64,000 nucleotides of DNA from Dioscorea cayenensis subsp. rotundata (GCF_009730915.1 NW_024086832.1:1-64000), one strand, 5' to 3'. Counted from the first letter of the stretch, positions 25,361 to 38,338 are shown. Notes: a model not told the origin generated them from the sequence alone. Numbers and translations are program-made.

Positions 25361-26033
25361 CTCAGTTATATGTATTTTAATTTTGTACTTGTGTATTATC
25401 CGCCGTCTTCTTGAGCAAAAATTATTTAAGGCTTTGATAAATTGGATCTTGTGAACTTTGGGGTTATTTTTCATTTCACAATAGCTTGGTTATTGCCATT
25501 GTTGAGTTGTTCTATTTCATTTATTTACATTGGAGATCCTACCAGGTTTTTACAACGTTGGCATGGATAAGCACTTCTTTTGGTGTTCTGGAAATAAATG
25601 TTATTGTTATGTTAGTGGTCTTCTTAACCTTGCATGCTAACATGTATTTATATATGTTATTAGTTGCATGGGTTACTCCCAGTTCCGTCCACCTATCATG
25701 CCCCGTTCAATGCTTAAAGCATTAGCCTTTGTGATGGTGTTAATTGATCCCATCAGTTAAGCTTGAGGGTTATTAATTATATGTCTGAGCATCAATTTTT
25801 TTTTGTGTGCCTTAGTTAATCTTTTCATTATTGTGTTTTTAATGTGTGTCACATCAGGGCACTATTTCAGATAATGACCTTAACTTAATGCTACTCATTA
25901 ATTAAAACAATGTTTTACCACACTGTTAGGCTAGTGTTGTTAACTTGTGAAAATCAGCTGTTGTTTTAAAGCCGAACATGTGGGTGGGTAAACACTAAGT
26001 TTAGTGTTTTCTTAAGACTGTAATGGTTGGATG

Positions 26034-27465
26034 TAGACATGGCCACGGTTCAGGAACCGCCGATTCATGATTCCTCGAACCGCTGTTCGGGTTCAGAAAG
26101 CTTTGAACCGAACCGAACCTCCCAGGCAAGGTTCTTGGCGGTTCGGTTCCCGGGTTCGGGTTTTCGATTCCCGGCTCCCAGCGGTTTTAGTTCAACGGTT
26201 CCGGGTTTGACTGGTCATACTGGTTCGTTTTTAAAACTAAATAATTCAATAATTCAAATTAATTAACACAAAAAAATACAAGAATTAATTTTAATACTAA
26301 TATAAGATAGTAGGTTAAGTTAGTAGGTATACTAGTATACCCAAAAGTTTTAGATGTTTTATTTATTTTGTTGTTATTATTTTTTTAATGTTCATGTATG
26401 TTATTTGTTTTTCTTTAGGAATTGTTTTTTTATTTTTTTATTTTTTCCTTTTTCTTTTTGATTTCTAGTATACTTATATAAGTTGCATAGTTCTACAAAT
26501 TGAAAAATCTTGGGAGTTTTATCTATATATTGGAATATCTATATATATATATATATATATATATCTTTAAATGATCAACAAAATCAGGTAAATTGATATA
26601 TATACACATATATATTCATGTTTATTTTATTTTATTTATTTATATATTTTTTTAATGATTCAAATGTTTTTTACATGAGAACATTTTACTCAAAGTATAT
26701 TTTTCATTTATATAAAATAAATATAATTTAATATGAACTATGTTAATTTTTGTAAGTTTCAAAACGGAAGATATATAAAAGTCTAGTCTTTTGTTTTTTT
26801 ATATTAAATTATAAAAAAATAATATGGAAATCTACTAAAGAATTGAATATTTAAGTACTTCTCGTTAATTAAATTATTTTTAATAAATCCATATTTAATT
26901 TGTAACTAATAATTTGTGGCATAATCAATTAATTATAACTTATCCTCTTGCATGAGTATCAAAGTTTCGCATGGCACGATGACATATAAGTTGGACGAAT
27001 GTCATAAATCGAGACCTAATCGACTAATCAAGTATTCGAATCGAGCCTAATCAATAATCAATTTGGTTAATATCTTTAATTAATTATTTAAAATATCTTT
27101 AAACATGCAATTACTTAATTAATTACTAATTAATGATATTAACAAAATAAAAAAACCTAATCATAAATGACATTATTTATATAGTATGACATTATTCATA
27201 TTATATTTATATAATATAATATGAACTTTTGTTTTGAACCTTTTGGTTGAGCAGTATGTGGAGCTCGGGTTGAGCGCGATATGGAACCGCATATGGAACC
27301 GCCGGTTTCACGGTTTTTAAATTTTGAAACCGGAACCGAACCTTATATGAAGGTTCCGGGTTCGGGTTTTAGGGACTGATTCACGGTTTTTTCGGTTCCG
27401 GTTCGGTTTTTGGCGGTTCGGTTCCGGTTCGGTTCCACGGTTTCGGTTCAAAATGGCCACGTCTA
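26034..27465. mobile_element. Non-autonomous hAT-like element nested in the solo LTR
   Basis: 1432 bp, flanked by an exact 8-bp duplication GTTGGATG (26026-26033 and 27466-27473), the size used by hAT transposases. The termini are inverted: TAGACATGGCCACGG at the left; on the other strand, TAGACGTGGCCATTTTGAAC at the right. Both subterminal regions are dense in GAACCG/CGGTTC words, which can pair with each other. The centre is AT-rich with a short TA repeat (26538-26564). No transposase was seen. Confidence 0.88.
26538..26564. repeat. (TA)n microsatellite
   Basis: TA repeat in the AT-rich centre of the hAT-like element. Confidence 0.9.
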
Positions 27466-28950
27466 GTTGGATGTTCTAATCTAATTCTTTTAGCTTTTAG
27501 TTATTTGTTAATTGTTAAATTATCTTAAAAAGCATGGTTAGTTTGGGTTTCTATTAAATTTTGTCACTTGTATTAGCAGTCAACTACAATTTCACTCATC
27601 TAATTATTTATTTATCTATTTATTTTTATTATTTTTATTTATTTATTTCTTATTTTTTTATTTGTTGTTATTTTTAAAATACTTGTTAGTTTCTCAAAGT
27701 GGGATATTGCAAAAATTATTGTTATACATTAAGTTAGCCTCCAATTATAACTATGTTCTAACCCAGTTAATAGGGGTCAATATTGATCATGTCGATATGA
27801 ACTTTGTAACTGAGACTATAGTTTCGCACCGCGCCACCGAGGTAAAACAAATGGCCATAGTAAATTGGAGACACTTAAATGATTGGAAAACCACTTCTCT
27901 TTATTTTTGTATTTTGCAAAATGTTTATTGGATGCCGATATTTGGATTTTCTTAATGTTTTGGACTTAAAGATTCAATTTCTTTACATTTATGTATCTGG
28001 TTCATGTTTTGCAACATGATGTTACTTTTAAATCTTTGAACTGTGGATTAGTTATTGGGCCTTTTGAAGCTCATCAAATTGTTCTTAATTTGCGTGCATG
28101 TGGGGTTTCTACCTTGTGGGTTCACAGTTATTTGTCCGCGCTGGGCTGAGTTCGGGCTGTGACATGTGAGGTGTCGAATTAAAGCATTATATAATTTCTC
28201 AAATGTAGTAGAGTGAAGACCAAATCTCACAATTTTAGCAATAGACTTTGATGATAAAAATGGGTTGTGCTTCAACCTTGAGAGACCAAAATCACAAACC
28301 TGCATTACATTGATATCATAATGCTATTAATGTGAACAAATAGAGTAACAATTGATCAAGAAAATTAAAGATGATATCCATTTATTATTAGTTTGTAATA
28401 ATAAATAGGTCACATTGCCACATTGCATAAAGAAAAACTAAGCATGATGCTATCCCCAAAAAGTACAACTCTCCCCGTAGGAAAGGGCTATGCTCATAAT
28501 TTAGAAAGGCTTCCTAGCTCTAGCTGGGGGCATATCCAATGAATCAACATGAGTAACCAATCCAAGGCAACACAGTGACAAAGTAGCATACCTTTTTGAC
28601 ATGCATAGGAACAGAAAGTGTTATCTTGACTAAAATATTCAATGTGTAATCTTTAAGAATAAAGAAGTGTAGCTTATCAAAGTCCACAACTTATTGACAT
28701 TAATATGCATGCAAGGAGTAACCTGCCTCAACAATAAAATAAAAACAAATTCTCCACAATTGTGCTAGCCTTCGGCACCAACACATAATAAAGGAGAAGA
28801 AGATAAGGGTTCGTGCAAAGTTTTTTTTTCAAAAAAAAACAAACAATAAAGTTGAATGATCCATGGCTACAGGTATAATCAAATCACATAGATTCAGTGG
28901 TTTCTGAGGATAAGAGAAAGTGTTGGACAAATTTAAATTCAAAGCTATTA

Positions 28951-28982
28951 AAGTAATAATAATTATTATTATTATAATTATA

Positions 28983-29027
<45 letters not shown>

Positions 29028-29030
29028 TTA
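28951..29030. repeat. (ATT)n microsatellite
   Basis: An imperfect and then near-perfect TTA/ATT run of about 80 bases, just beyond the EDR1 copy-3 homology. Confidence 0.95.
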
Positions 29031-29589
29031 ACAATAACAATAATGGGTCCACACTAACCTCCCCATCTCCCTTGCAGATATGTGGGGAACTTTGAGGACC
29101 CACCTTACAGGGTAAACCAGAGATACTTGTGATATTCTCTTTAGAACTATTCTTTGGAATGTTTTGGCTTGCTTGACGAAAGATGCACATTTTTTTATTC
29201 ATGTTTTATTCATCCTTCATCTTTAATTATTAAAATTACTCTTATGTTTCTTTTTAAGGATATCTACCGCCTTAAGCGAATAAGACAAAAGATGAAAAGG
29301 CCAGCCAATATAGTAAAAAAGAGTTTGAAGTATGTCGAACCTAGTGGGAAGCTTAACTAGCCTAATAAGAGTTTATTGTGCAAACTCACACTGAGGCTAG
29401 CCTAGCCTGATCAGAGTTTGTTGTTGAGCCCACCCATGGGACCTTGACTCCCTTGGCAGGGCCCAATCTTTGGTTGCCTAAGTGGTAAGAGCCATAAGAG
29501 AAGCAAAGGCCGCAAAAGTTAACGTGGAAAACCTAAGAAAGGCTTTTCAAACTCTTGCACTTGCCTATAAACAAGTTTCGCAACTTTTG
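29031..29589. other. No gene recognised
   Basis: Mixed sequence with one short open frame (29154-29360) that matches no family I know. A pair of related segments (GCTTAACTAGCCTAATAAGAG at about 29350 and AGCCTAGCCTGATCAGAG at about 29400) forms a short imperfect repeat. Confidence 0.4.
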
Positions 29590-30141
29590 GGCATAGCATA
29601 TGGATTCCACTTAATTGGACTTGATCTTATTCAAGTTATTGAGATCCCACAAATGTAGCTTCTTGCGGTCACTTTCACTTCCATTTATGACTGTTTCCTT
29701 TAACTTGCTACATACAGTCAGTTTTAATTTTTCAATGCATACACGATTCTTGCAATTTAAAGATCCTAAATGAATGTATTCTAATTCATGTAGTTGTTTT
29801 ATTTGAATGTAACATGTAGGTGATTCTGATAGTAGATTGAAAAACATAAGAGATTTGACAAGCAAGTGTATCCTATTCACATTTCCTACATATAACCTTA
29901 GACGCATTTTGCTGGAACAGAGTCAAAAGGCTGTAGCTCAAGCACCCCTAGTTTGTGTAAGTCGTATATAAGACCCTTTTCTACATAACTGAGCTTTAGC
30001 TTTTTGCATATTTAAAACTTCAATTCCTTCAGTTGTGCTAGCTCACATGAAAGTGATACAATTTTCATCTTCAAAATGTCGAGATCTTGGAGATAAGCCA
30101 CATCTGTGATGCCTTTTGGAAGTACCAGTAGATGACAAATC
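29590..30141 (-). pseudogene. NLR relic, LRR region, inverted
   Basis: Read on the - strand, 30141-29920 encodes LVLPKGITDVAYLQDLDILK and VSLSCELAQLKELKF, and 29907-29611 continues with LRR-like text (YIQIKQLHELEYIHLGSL, KLKLTVCSKLKE). An in-frame TAA and a frame change lie between the parts. This is a decayed resistance-gene LRR lying opposite to the other NLR copies. It is less like copies 1 and 2 than they are to each other, so it may be an older family member. Nothing of the NB-ARC part was seen. Confidence 0.6.
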
Positions 30142-30199
30142 CAAGCTCAACTTTCTTCATTTGTTGGAAAATTCTATTAGGGAGTCTTATAATGCACTA

Positions 30200-30698
30200 T
30201 TACACTGAAGCATTAAAGCTTATTAGGTAAATTGTGAAGCTCTTAAAACCACGGATTCTATGTTTACTTGGCGAACCAGTCAGGCTATAGATCTTCTCAA
30301 GTTTATCATTTTAGACATTGGCTTTCCTAGAATCCATCTCATTCCGAAGAGTTGGTGTTTAATTGCAGCTAGACTAGCGTCACATAGCATTTCTCTCCAC
30401 ATGTTATCTTTGTTTCATCAAGGGAGAGATCTGCCTAGATGGCTTATGAAAATTGTTCATGATCATGATTTCTCCTTTTAATTTTTTGTTGTTCCTTCTT
30501 TTTTCTTGTCTTGGTTGTTCTTTCTTCTTCCTGCTCTGGTTTGTTGTTGTTTCTATTTTTTCTTCTTTTTTTTATGTTTTCTTTTTTGTTGTATTGTGAG
30601 AGGTTTGTTCTCTGTTTTTTCTAATAAATCAGCTGTTTAAGCTCTTTTTTTATCACCCAAAAACTATTTGAGGAGTGCATTCAAACAAAAAAAAAAGG
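30200..30698 (+). mobile_element. LINE 3' fragment (RNase H C-terminus)
   Basis: The open frame 30260-30481 ends HQGRDLPRWLMKIVHDHDFSF, which resembles the last residues of plant L1 ORF2 proteins carrying a C-terminal RNase H. It is followed by a T-rich 3' UTR and an A-rich end, ATTCAAAC then (A)10, at about 30685-30698. It looks like a short 5'-truncated insertion. No target duplication was identified. Confidence 0.55.
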
Positions 30699-32038
30699 CT
30701 TAAACCCTTGCTTGTTTTGATGATTCTATGCATGCTAGAGGCTTCTTGTAGATGAATTTTACTGTTTTTAATTTGATGTATTGTTATGATATTATTATGT
30801 TGTGATTTCTTAATTTGTTATTTAATAGTTATAGTAAAATTGAAAGATGAAGCATCTGGCTTAATTTAGTGCTGAGGCAAATGATGTTTCTGCAATAATT
30901 GTATAAGTAAAATAGTTTTGTGATCAAGAGACTAACTTTTTTTTTTTTCTAACTAGCCTATTTTGATTAATTTTTGTTCAATTTTGCACAAATGTTATTG
31001 ATTAGAGATTGATAACAATTATGTCAAGTTGAATGCCTATGAAAAAAAAAGAAAGAAATTCTCATCATGTTTTCAATTGCAAGTGACTTGTTTGTTTTGT
31101 ATGAAATAATTTGATTTGGAACAAGTTATTTGATTTATTAAAGACTTGAATTGGAGTTTATATATATAGTTTTGAATGTGGACATATTTTGATTTTCATT
31201 ATTTGGAGTTGAATTTGTTGTAGTTTGTAAACATTAAATTTGATACTAATATTATTATGAACTTCTTTCTATATAATTTATTATTTATTTGATTAAAAAA
31301 AAATTAATTTGAATGGGTTTGGTTGGGCCTTGGTTTTAAGGTTGCAAATCAAGACAGACTTAAGCAAATTTTATGACCCATGTTATGGAACAGGGCAAAG
31401 TCTAGATAATCTTGAATCTAATTATTTACCCGTCATAACCTAAACTGAACTTGGGTCTAAGTGATCTAATATGTCTTGACATTTAATTTTGAGGTTGATA
31501 AGGCACCGCTTGGCAATGTTCTTCATCATGCATGAAACCGCTACAAAAAGTTAGTAAATGGTCACTTTATTTTACTAGTGGCAAAATATGACTGATTAAA
31601 AATCAATATTTTCAATTGTCCATATTCTATTGTAAGTTATTTGTTCTATCTCCACATGGATTTCTTACTAGTTACCTTGTAATAGAATTTGTAGTTTATC
31701 TAGTTTAAAAAAATTATACTCCAAAAATCAATCCAAAGGCCACCCTTTATCTATACATTTATTTATTCATTAATTATTTGTGTGAGTGCCTTGCATAGAG
31801 AAAGATGTGTATTCGAGAGTTAATATATACCTTGATGTTTAAGAAGAAAATAAGTCTTTGGATTGATGTTAAAAGATGTCTACTCAATAATACATGTTGA
31901 ATATCTATATACATACAAATGATGTATTACTTAGCAAATTCAACGTATTCATTATATTTAATTGAACTAATCAAAAGGCATAAAAGAAGCAAGTTATTAG
32001 ATAGTTATTACAGGTTTACATTATATAAATTATTATAG
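30699..32038. other. AT-rich intergenic DNA
   Basis: No coding region, RNA gene or bounded repeat was recognised. Low-complexity A and T runs are frequent. The stretch ends at the target site of the 32-kb LINE. Confidence 0.5.
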
Positions 32039-32047
32039 AAGAGGTGT
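32039..32047 (+). repeat. LINE target-site duplication, 5' copy
   Basis: AAGAGGTGT, matched at 38500-38508 just after the poly-A tail. Confidence 0.85.
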
Positions 32048-32078
32048 AACTCCTCCGTTAAACTGTAACTTCACTCCG

Positions 32079-34652
32079 ATGAGGTTTCTCGGTAGCTCTC
32101 GCGACTCCTCATTCATCGCCAGAGAGGGATCTGGGAGCTTCCAGCATCCTCGTGGCGGCTATCGTGGCGGATTTCGCGGCAGATCTAGCAGAAACTTCCG
32201 TTCCTCCGCTCCTTCTGCCAACGCCGCACCGCCTCTTCCTCTGAATCCTCCGGTCATCCCGGTCTCTAAGGCATCCCCAGTGAGAGAGGGAACCTCCTAC
32301 GCCGATGCAGTTTGTTCTCCTCCTTCATCTGAACCTTTTCCCTCTTCTCTTAAACGTCGTAGATTGCCGGAATCTGGAGAATTCTGCAGGAAATACCTGA
32401 GACCTGGGCACAAGATTAAGGATTGTAGGCATCAACTCACCTGCAAGCGCTGCTCTGGCGTGTGTCACTTTGCCATCCGTTGTCCGCTCCACACTCCTCC
32501 ACCGCGATCTGATCCCAAGAAATACAGAGTTAAATCGAAGCTTTTCTCCCCAGATAACCCGTCTAAAACCAAACCTATCCTTCGTGTCCATGTTCGTACT
32601 TCTCCTGCTTCTCTTCGTGTCTCTTTACCCATCACTGAAGCTATCTTGAAATCTAAAGAAGATCTAAAAAAAAATGGTGATCGTTAGGGTTCTTTCCGGC
32701 AACGCAAGCGTCCGCTCACTGCATTCCTCCCTCTCCCATAGCTTAAACCCTGATGCCTGTGAACACATAACTCCTTTCAGTAACGACTTCGTCCTCACGA
32801 TGACATCTGCGAGAGACGCTGCCACCGTGGTGAAGAGAAGCCTATGTCCCTGAACTCGCACCTCGATCCCTGCAGCATCAGCCTCTCCCATTGGACCGCG
32901 GAGTTCGGTTCGCACTCAATTACTGCAGGCAACTACAACTGGATCCGGATCTCGAACCTCCCACTTCATTGCTGGAACTGGGATTCCATTGTAAAGGTTC
33001 TCCGTCCGATCGGCGATTTAATTTACGTTCAAAAGAAGGAACACATATCTCTTGAACACCTTCGAACCCTTGTCAGACTTAAACCTTCTATCATTTTCCC
33101 GTTGGTGATCACAGTCGACGTCGGCGTTTGAAGTTTCATCGTCAATCTGGTGGACGACAGTGCCCACATTCTTCGTTCCAAAGCCACTCAGGCCACTGCG
33201 ATCCCTTCTTCATCTCTGGCTTCATCTATTCTGGTCCAAAGCAACCGGGTGTTTGCTCCTAAGCAATCCAAGGGTAAAGAATCCCTCTTACCTCCTCTTG
33301 TTGATCCCTTAATTGGCGAGACTGTAGAGCCTAGCTCCGGTCTCGGCCAACCGATGAGAGCAGCTGCTATCGAATCTCAGGGAGAAGTCCTTCCCATCAC
33401 TGTTATCCGTCAGTTCGCCGGATACTCTGAGATTCCGGTGATAACTCGGGAGTTTCCCGAGAAAGCATCTTCACTGTTGCCATACAGTAACGTGAATGAT
33501 GCTCTCCCAATGGCCGTTGATTTGCCTTGGGATGAGAATTCTTCTCTTATATTTGGAACCATTCCTCTGTCTCTTCTGCCTCGGTATCGAGATTCCCAGG
33601 ATTCCTGCATTCCTCCTGTCCCCTATCATTCGCCTCGTGATGAGATTTCTCTCATTAAAGCCTCCCATCTTGATCAGATTGCTAATAAATCCAACCCTTT
33701 AGATCTTGATCAAGCGTCTAGAGATGAACAACCTCCATCCTCTTCATCTCTAAAGACAGACATGCCTCGAGATCCGCACATCCCTGATCCTCCATCGGAT
33801 GTCAGCTTACCTCCTCAAGATAATCAACACCCCATTTATATTATCCCTTCTCTACCTGAGAATCAACTGCCTCGTGATGATATCTCAGCAGCTTCTACTT
33901 CTAACCCTGATAACACTGCTAAGGAATCTCTATCCATCCTTGTTGATCAGGAGAATTTACCTGCACATCTTAAACCCCTCCCCCCTCCAATTCCTGTTCC
34001 TACTGGTTACAAATGGATATTCGTCCATGAAGGCTGGACCCTGGTTCCTAGCATAAATTCAGATAAATTCTATGCTCTTGATCCTTCACCCCAGAATTCC
34101 CCACTTGACGACCACTCTGATGAGGAACTCCTTGACTGGGGTGAAGATGAAAGAACCCTTGGAGATGATATTGTGGAAGATGATATTTTCCTAGAGGAAG
34201 ATAATCTCATTCTGACTGAACAAGCTCAAATCCCATCTGAACTTGTTGATGTCCAAATGACTGATGTCATTCCAGGACCCTCTTCAGCTGTTTTTACCCC
34301 TAAAGAAAATTTACCTTTCATTCCTCCTCCTGATCCCAAGCAAATCAGAAGGAGTGATAGACCCAAGAAACCGTCCGGGCGCTGGAATGAAGAAGCAGGA
34401 TTTGTACCTCTTCCACTGCGTTCATCTAAGAAAAAAATTCCAAAAGATCCTAGAGAAGGTACGCCTACTCCTATTAATTCAGTAATTTCTTCTTGGACTG
34501 ATGCTCAATTATTAAATTACAGTAACTCTTGTGGCATTAAATTTCTAGGTTCGCCTTCTCATAAAACCAAATGCCTAGATAAAATTCGTTCTCTTGAATC
34601 TGTTAGGGCACTTCCCAAGGGATCCCCCTCGAGGCCCACGTCTAGACCTTAA
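32079..34652 (+). CDS. LINE ORF1 region with N-terminal zinc knuckles, broken
   Basis: Three open pieces: 32079-32687, 32844-33131 and 33150-34652. Piece 1 starts MRFLGSSRDSS, has a glycine/arginine-rich stretch (RGGYRGGFRGRSSRNFR) and two adjacent cysteine knuckles (CRKYLRPGHKIKDC and CKRCSGVCHFAIRC). Piece 2 carries a DUF4283-like segment (WIRISNLPLHCWNWDSIVKV). Piece 3 is a 500-residue, proline- and acid-rich chain ending in a small SAP-like helix pair (SWTDAQLLNYSNSCGIKF). The knuckles come before the DUF4283-like part, the reverse of the common plant L1 order. RNA binding is inferred from the family. Confidence 0.75.
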
Positions 34653-34662
34653 ATGTTTCCCC

Positions 34663-37600
34663 ATGAAAATTTTATGCTGGAATGTTAGAGGTCTAGGCAA
34701 ACCCTCAAAATGCCATCTAGTTAAGGATGTAATCTTAAACTCTCATGCGGACATTGTTTGTTTTCAAGAATCAAAACTAGATGACATGCACTGTTCTTAC
34801 TGCGTTCTATCGGGGGCAAGCACATCGACTCCTTTGACTTTCTGCCGGCTCTAGGCTCGGCGGGAGGTATTATTATTGCTTGGGATAGCTCTAAACTTCT
34901 TGGTAACCTGATTCATAAGGGATCCTTCTCCATCTCCATTAGTTTCACTAGTGGCCTTAATAATCTTTCTTGGGCTTGTACCAGTGTTTATGGACCAAAC
35001 TCTCGCTCCATCAGATCCGACTTTTGGAACGAACTTCGCTCCCTTAGTAATCTCATCTCTACTCCTTGGGTTATCTGTGGAGACTTTAACACTGTGTTCT
35101 CCCCTAACGATAAAAATAATGGGATTATTGCTCATAGCGATTTATTTGCCTCTCATAGTTTCCTTAATGACCTTGATCTCATTGATCTGCCTATTAGTGG
35201 AAGAAGATTTACCTAGTCCAATAGCTAATCTAATCCTACTTGGGTCAGACTTGACCGTTTCATTTATTCCCACAACTGGACCACTTTCTTTCCCAGAACT
35301 ATTCAGCTTGTTCTCCCCAGATTTGGATTGGACCACTCCCCCATTTGTCTCGATTTCGGAGATCATATCAAACACCCTCGACTCTTCAAATTTGAGAAAT
35401 TCTGGTACTCTGATTCTCAGATCAATTCTCTTATTACTGATTGGTGGACATAAACAAATCTGTTGGCTGTGGTGCCTTTATCTTTTCCAAGAAATTAGCA
35501 TTCCTTAAATCTAAACTTCGAATTTGGTCCAAGAACACCTTTGGCGCCTCTAATTTCCTTAAAAATTGTCTGCTCTCTGAACTTAATTCTTTTGATATCT
35601 CCAGTGAAAGCAGACCCCTATCTAAGGATGAAAATACTCGACTTTCCCAAGTCCGCTCCGAGCTATTTACAATCCTAAAACAGGAAGAAGTTTACTGGAA
35701 ACAGCGATCCATAATCACCTGGCTCAAAGAAGGGGACTCCAATACTAAATTTTTCCACCATGTTGCTAATGGCAGAAAAAATCTTAATCATATTTCTCGC
35801 ATCTTTCATAATGATCGGTGGACTGACGATATTGTTCAATTTGGCAGAATTTTCACTGACCACTTTCGCTCCCTCATTGGAACCCCCATTTCCAATAGAT
35901 TTCTTATCGACTGGCATTTTCTCTTTGATTATAAAGTTAGAGTCGATCTATCCCATCTAGAAATACCTTTTTCTATTGATGAGATTAAACTAGCTGTTTT
36001 TGGCCTTAACCCTGACAAAGCCCCAGGTCCAGATGGATTCCCTATTCTCTTCTTCCAAAAACACTGGGACCTTCTTCAAGATTCCTTAGTTACTCTTTGT
36101 AGTGATTTTTTCGATGGCTCTCTAAACCTTGAGCGTATTAACTAGATCAACATCGCTCTCATTGCTAAGAATAACTCCCCTGGAACTGTTGCGGACTTTA
36201 GACCCATCAGTCTTATCAATTCTACTTGTAAAATCATTTCTAAGCTCCTTGCCAACATGCTTAGCAATGTTATCAACGATCTTGTGGATGATTCGCAATC
36301 TGGCTTTATTAAAGGGAGATGCATTGCGGATAATATTGTTGGGGCCCAAGAAATCATTTTCAACTTGCAGAAAAGGAAATCTCTTGGATACGCTTTCAAA
36401 GTTGATTTTGCTAAAGCCTTTGATTCTTTAGATTGGAACTTTCTTACCGAAATCCTTGCTGCTAGAGGCATTGGAGCGAAATAGCTATCTTGGACTCACG
36501 CTATTCTGAGTACTGCTAAATCTCAGTTCATCATTAATGGTAGCATCCAGGGTTATATCAGATGTAAACGGGGATTAAGACAAGGTGATCCCCTGTCCCC
36601 TCTCCTCTTTGCTATTGCTGCTGATGTTCTGAGTGCTATGTTTCATCATGCGCTTAGATCCAAAGTCCTTGTGGGTGTTCCCTTAAGCCAGACGGTTAAT
36701 TTCTGTCATTTCCAATATGCTGATGACCTCCTTATCTTCTCTGCTGGAGGTCAGGAGGATCTTCAAATCATCAAACTTATCCTCTACCTTTTTAAGGGGT
36801 CATCTGGGTTATCCATTAACTTTTGGAAAAGTTGCTTGTACTCAACCAACTATGGCTTCCAACCACATGAATCTTCAGCTAGAATCTTAAACTGCTCTAG
36901 AAATTGTCTTCCTATAACTTACCTTGGGATCCCACTTTCTAGCCGGCGCCTAAGACGCCTTGACTGGGTTAAACTGATTAGTATGGTTTGTTCTAGACTC
37001 TCACCTTGGAAAGCCAAATACTTATCCCTTGGGGGCCCCTTACTCTCATCAATTCTATTCTCTCCACCGTCCCCGTCAACTGGATGTCGGTCTTCAAACT
37101 TCCTATTTGGGTGATCAAAGAAATCGATAAGATTCGTAGAGACTTCCTATGGAAAGGTCCTGATTTGGGCCCGAGAGGAATCAGATTAATTGCTTGGAAC
37201 AGGATCACTAGACCTCGAAATATGGGAGGTTGGGGAATTCTGAATATTTATGATTTCAATCTTGCCTTACTTGGCAAATTATTCACTCCAACTATTCCCC
37301 TATCGAACTTAATGGGCTTTTGTTTCACTCCCCGCCTAGAAATAAATCTTTCTTTTAGGCAGGTGTGACCTCCATCCTACCCGCCTTTCGCTCATGTTTG
37401 ATCAAATCTATCAGAAGCGGCTCTAACACCTCCCTCTGGTTTGACCGCTGGCACTCTGGGATCCTCCTCAAAGATTTCTGGCTGGACCTTTTTTCTCAGT
37501 GCTTAACACCTTGGATAACCATCAGGCAATTCTCCCAACATCTAAGAAATCTGGAGATCCTTTTCTCCCCAGACCCTCCTGACTCGTTATCCTCACTTTT

Positions 37601-38338
37601 AGAAATTATCCCTGATTGCTCCACTTCTCAGGACGATTCTCCTTCTTGGTCCCTTGAAAAAAATGGAAATTTCTCTGTTAAATCATTCTATAAATTTCTT
37701 ATTGATGGTGGATTACGTAGCACGCTCTATCCCTCTTTCTGGAAAACTCGATGCCCTAGCAAAATCACTCTTTTTTGTTGGCTCGCTGGGAAAGACAAAA
37801 TTCTTACTCTTGCTAACTTATTCACGAAAAGGTGTATCTCCTACAACATGTCGGACACTTGTGTCCTTTGTCACAATGCTTCTGAAAGCCTGAATCATCT
37901 TTTCCTCAACTGTGTATTTTCCAAACGCATCTGGGCTTTTTTTTTCCAAGCTCTAGACCTCTCCCCTCTTCCACAATCAATCCCCTTACTCTAGACGACT
38001 TGGTTATCTTCCCTTAACCCTCAGTATCAAATCCTTTGGGATCTCATTTCCCGTGCTATCTTGTGGAATATCTAGATCGAAAGAAATGCTCGTATCTTTC
38101 ACATGAATGATTTATCGCAGATTAACATTATTTTTAAATCTGTTAACATGCTTTTATCTTGGTTTTCTACTGCTGCAGACAGACACCAGCAAGTTCTAAA
38201 TGAAGCCTCTCAGAAAATCAAGCGCTCACTCAACTTTCTTAGAGCAAAAGATTCCTCCTCTGCTGGCAACCTTGACCCTCGGGTTACGTCGGGAGTAGTT
38301 GCTTTGACGTCTGATATTAGTAGGGACTCGAAATGCTG
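34663..38338 (+). CDS. LINE ORF2 (endonuclease, reverse transcriptase, zf-RVT), broken
   Basis: Begins MKILCWNVRGLGKPSKCHLV with QESK (AP endonuclease); GDFN is seen near 35085. The RT follows in several frames: PDKAPGPDGFP near 36015, DFRPISLINSTCKIISKLL near 36190, FKVDFAKAFDSLDW near 36400, GLRQGDPLSPLLFAI near 36570 and FQYADDLLIFS near 36715 with both aspartates present. The zf-RVT knuckle (CVLCHNASESLNHLFLNC) lies near 37860. At least five frame changes or stops occur, for example a TAG after GIGAK at 36482-36484. Not active. Confidence 0.85.

Larger units (their letters stand above)
24388..28164. mobile_element. Solo LTR (probable Ty3/Gypsy), with nested hAT-like element
   Basis: Begins TGTGAGACC and ends GGGCTGTGACA, with the same 5-mer TGTGA on both sides (24383-24387 and 28165-28169). 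The outer sequence is collinear with EDR1 intron 10 of the other copies (GAATGTGAGG). The length without the nested insert is about 2.34 kb, and no coding domain lies inside, as expected for one LTR left by recombination. The family call rests on LTR length and the terminal GTGACA. Fossil. Confidence 0.7.
23366..28860 (-). pseudogene. EDR1: EDR1-like fragment, copy 3 (exons 12-10 only)
   Basis: Starting about 120 bases upstream of the copy-1 ATG, the DNA again matches EDR1 in the - orientation: exon 12 (about 23366-23536), exon 11 (23758-23799 and about 24326-24345, split by a MITE) and exon 10 (about 28231-28299; [19 protein letters not shown]). Intron sequence flanks exon 10 up to about 28.6 kb. 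The introns are kept, so this is a segmental copy, not a retrocopy. A solo LTR (24388-28164) separates exons 11 and 10. The exon 12 to exon 9 order is what a third tandem EDR1 gene would show if everything 5' of exon 10 had been lost. Confidence 0.85.

Noticed and set aside
23366-28299. Processed (retro) copy of EDR1
   Set aside because: Intron sequence is kept between and beside exons 12, 11 and 10, so it is a segmental copy.
33410-33668. Short - strand frames inside LINE ORF1
   Set aside because: Shadows of the + strand ORF1.
33150-34652. A 500-residue open frame that could be taken as a host gene
   Set aside because: It lies between the LINE target duplications, directly before the endonuclease ORF, and fits an ORF1 C-terminal part.
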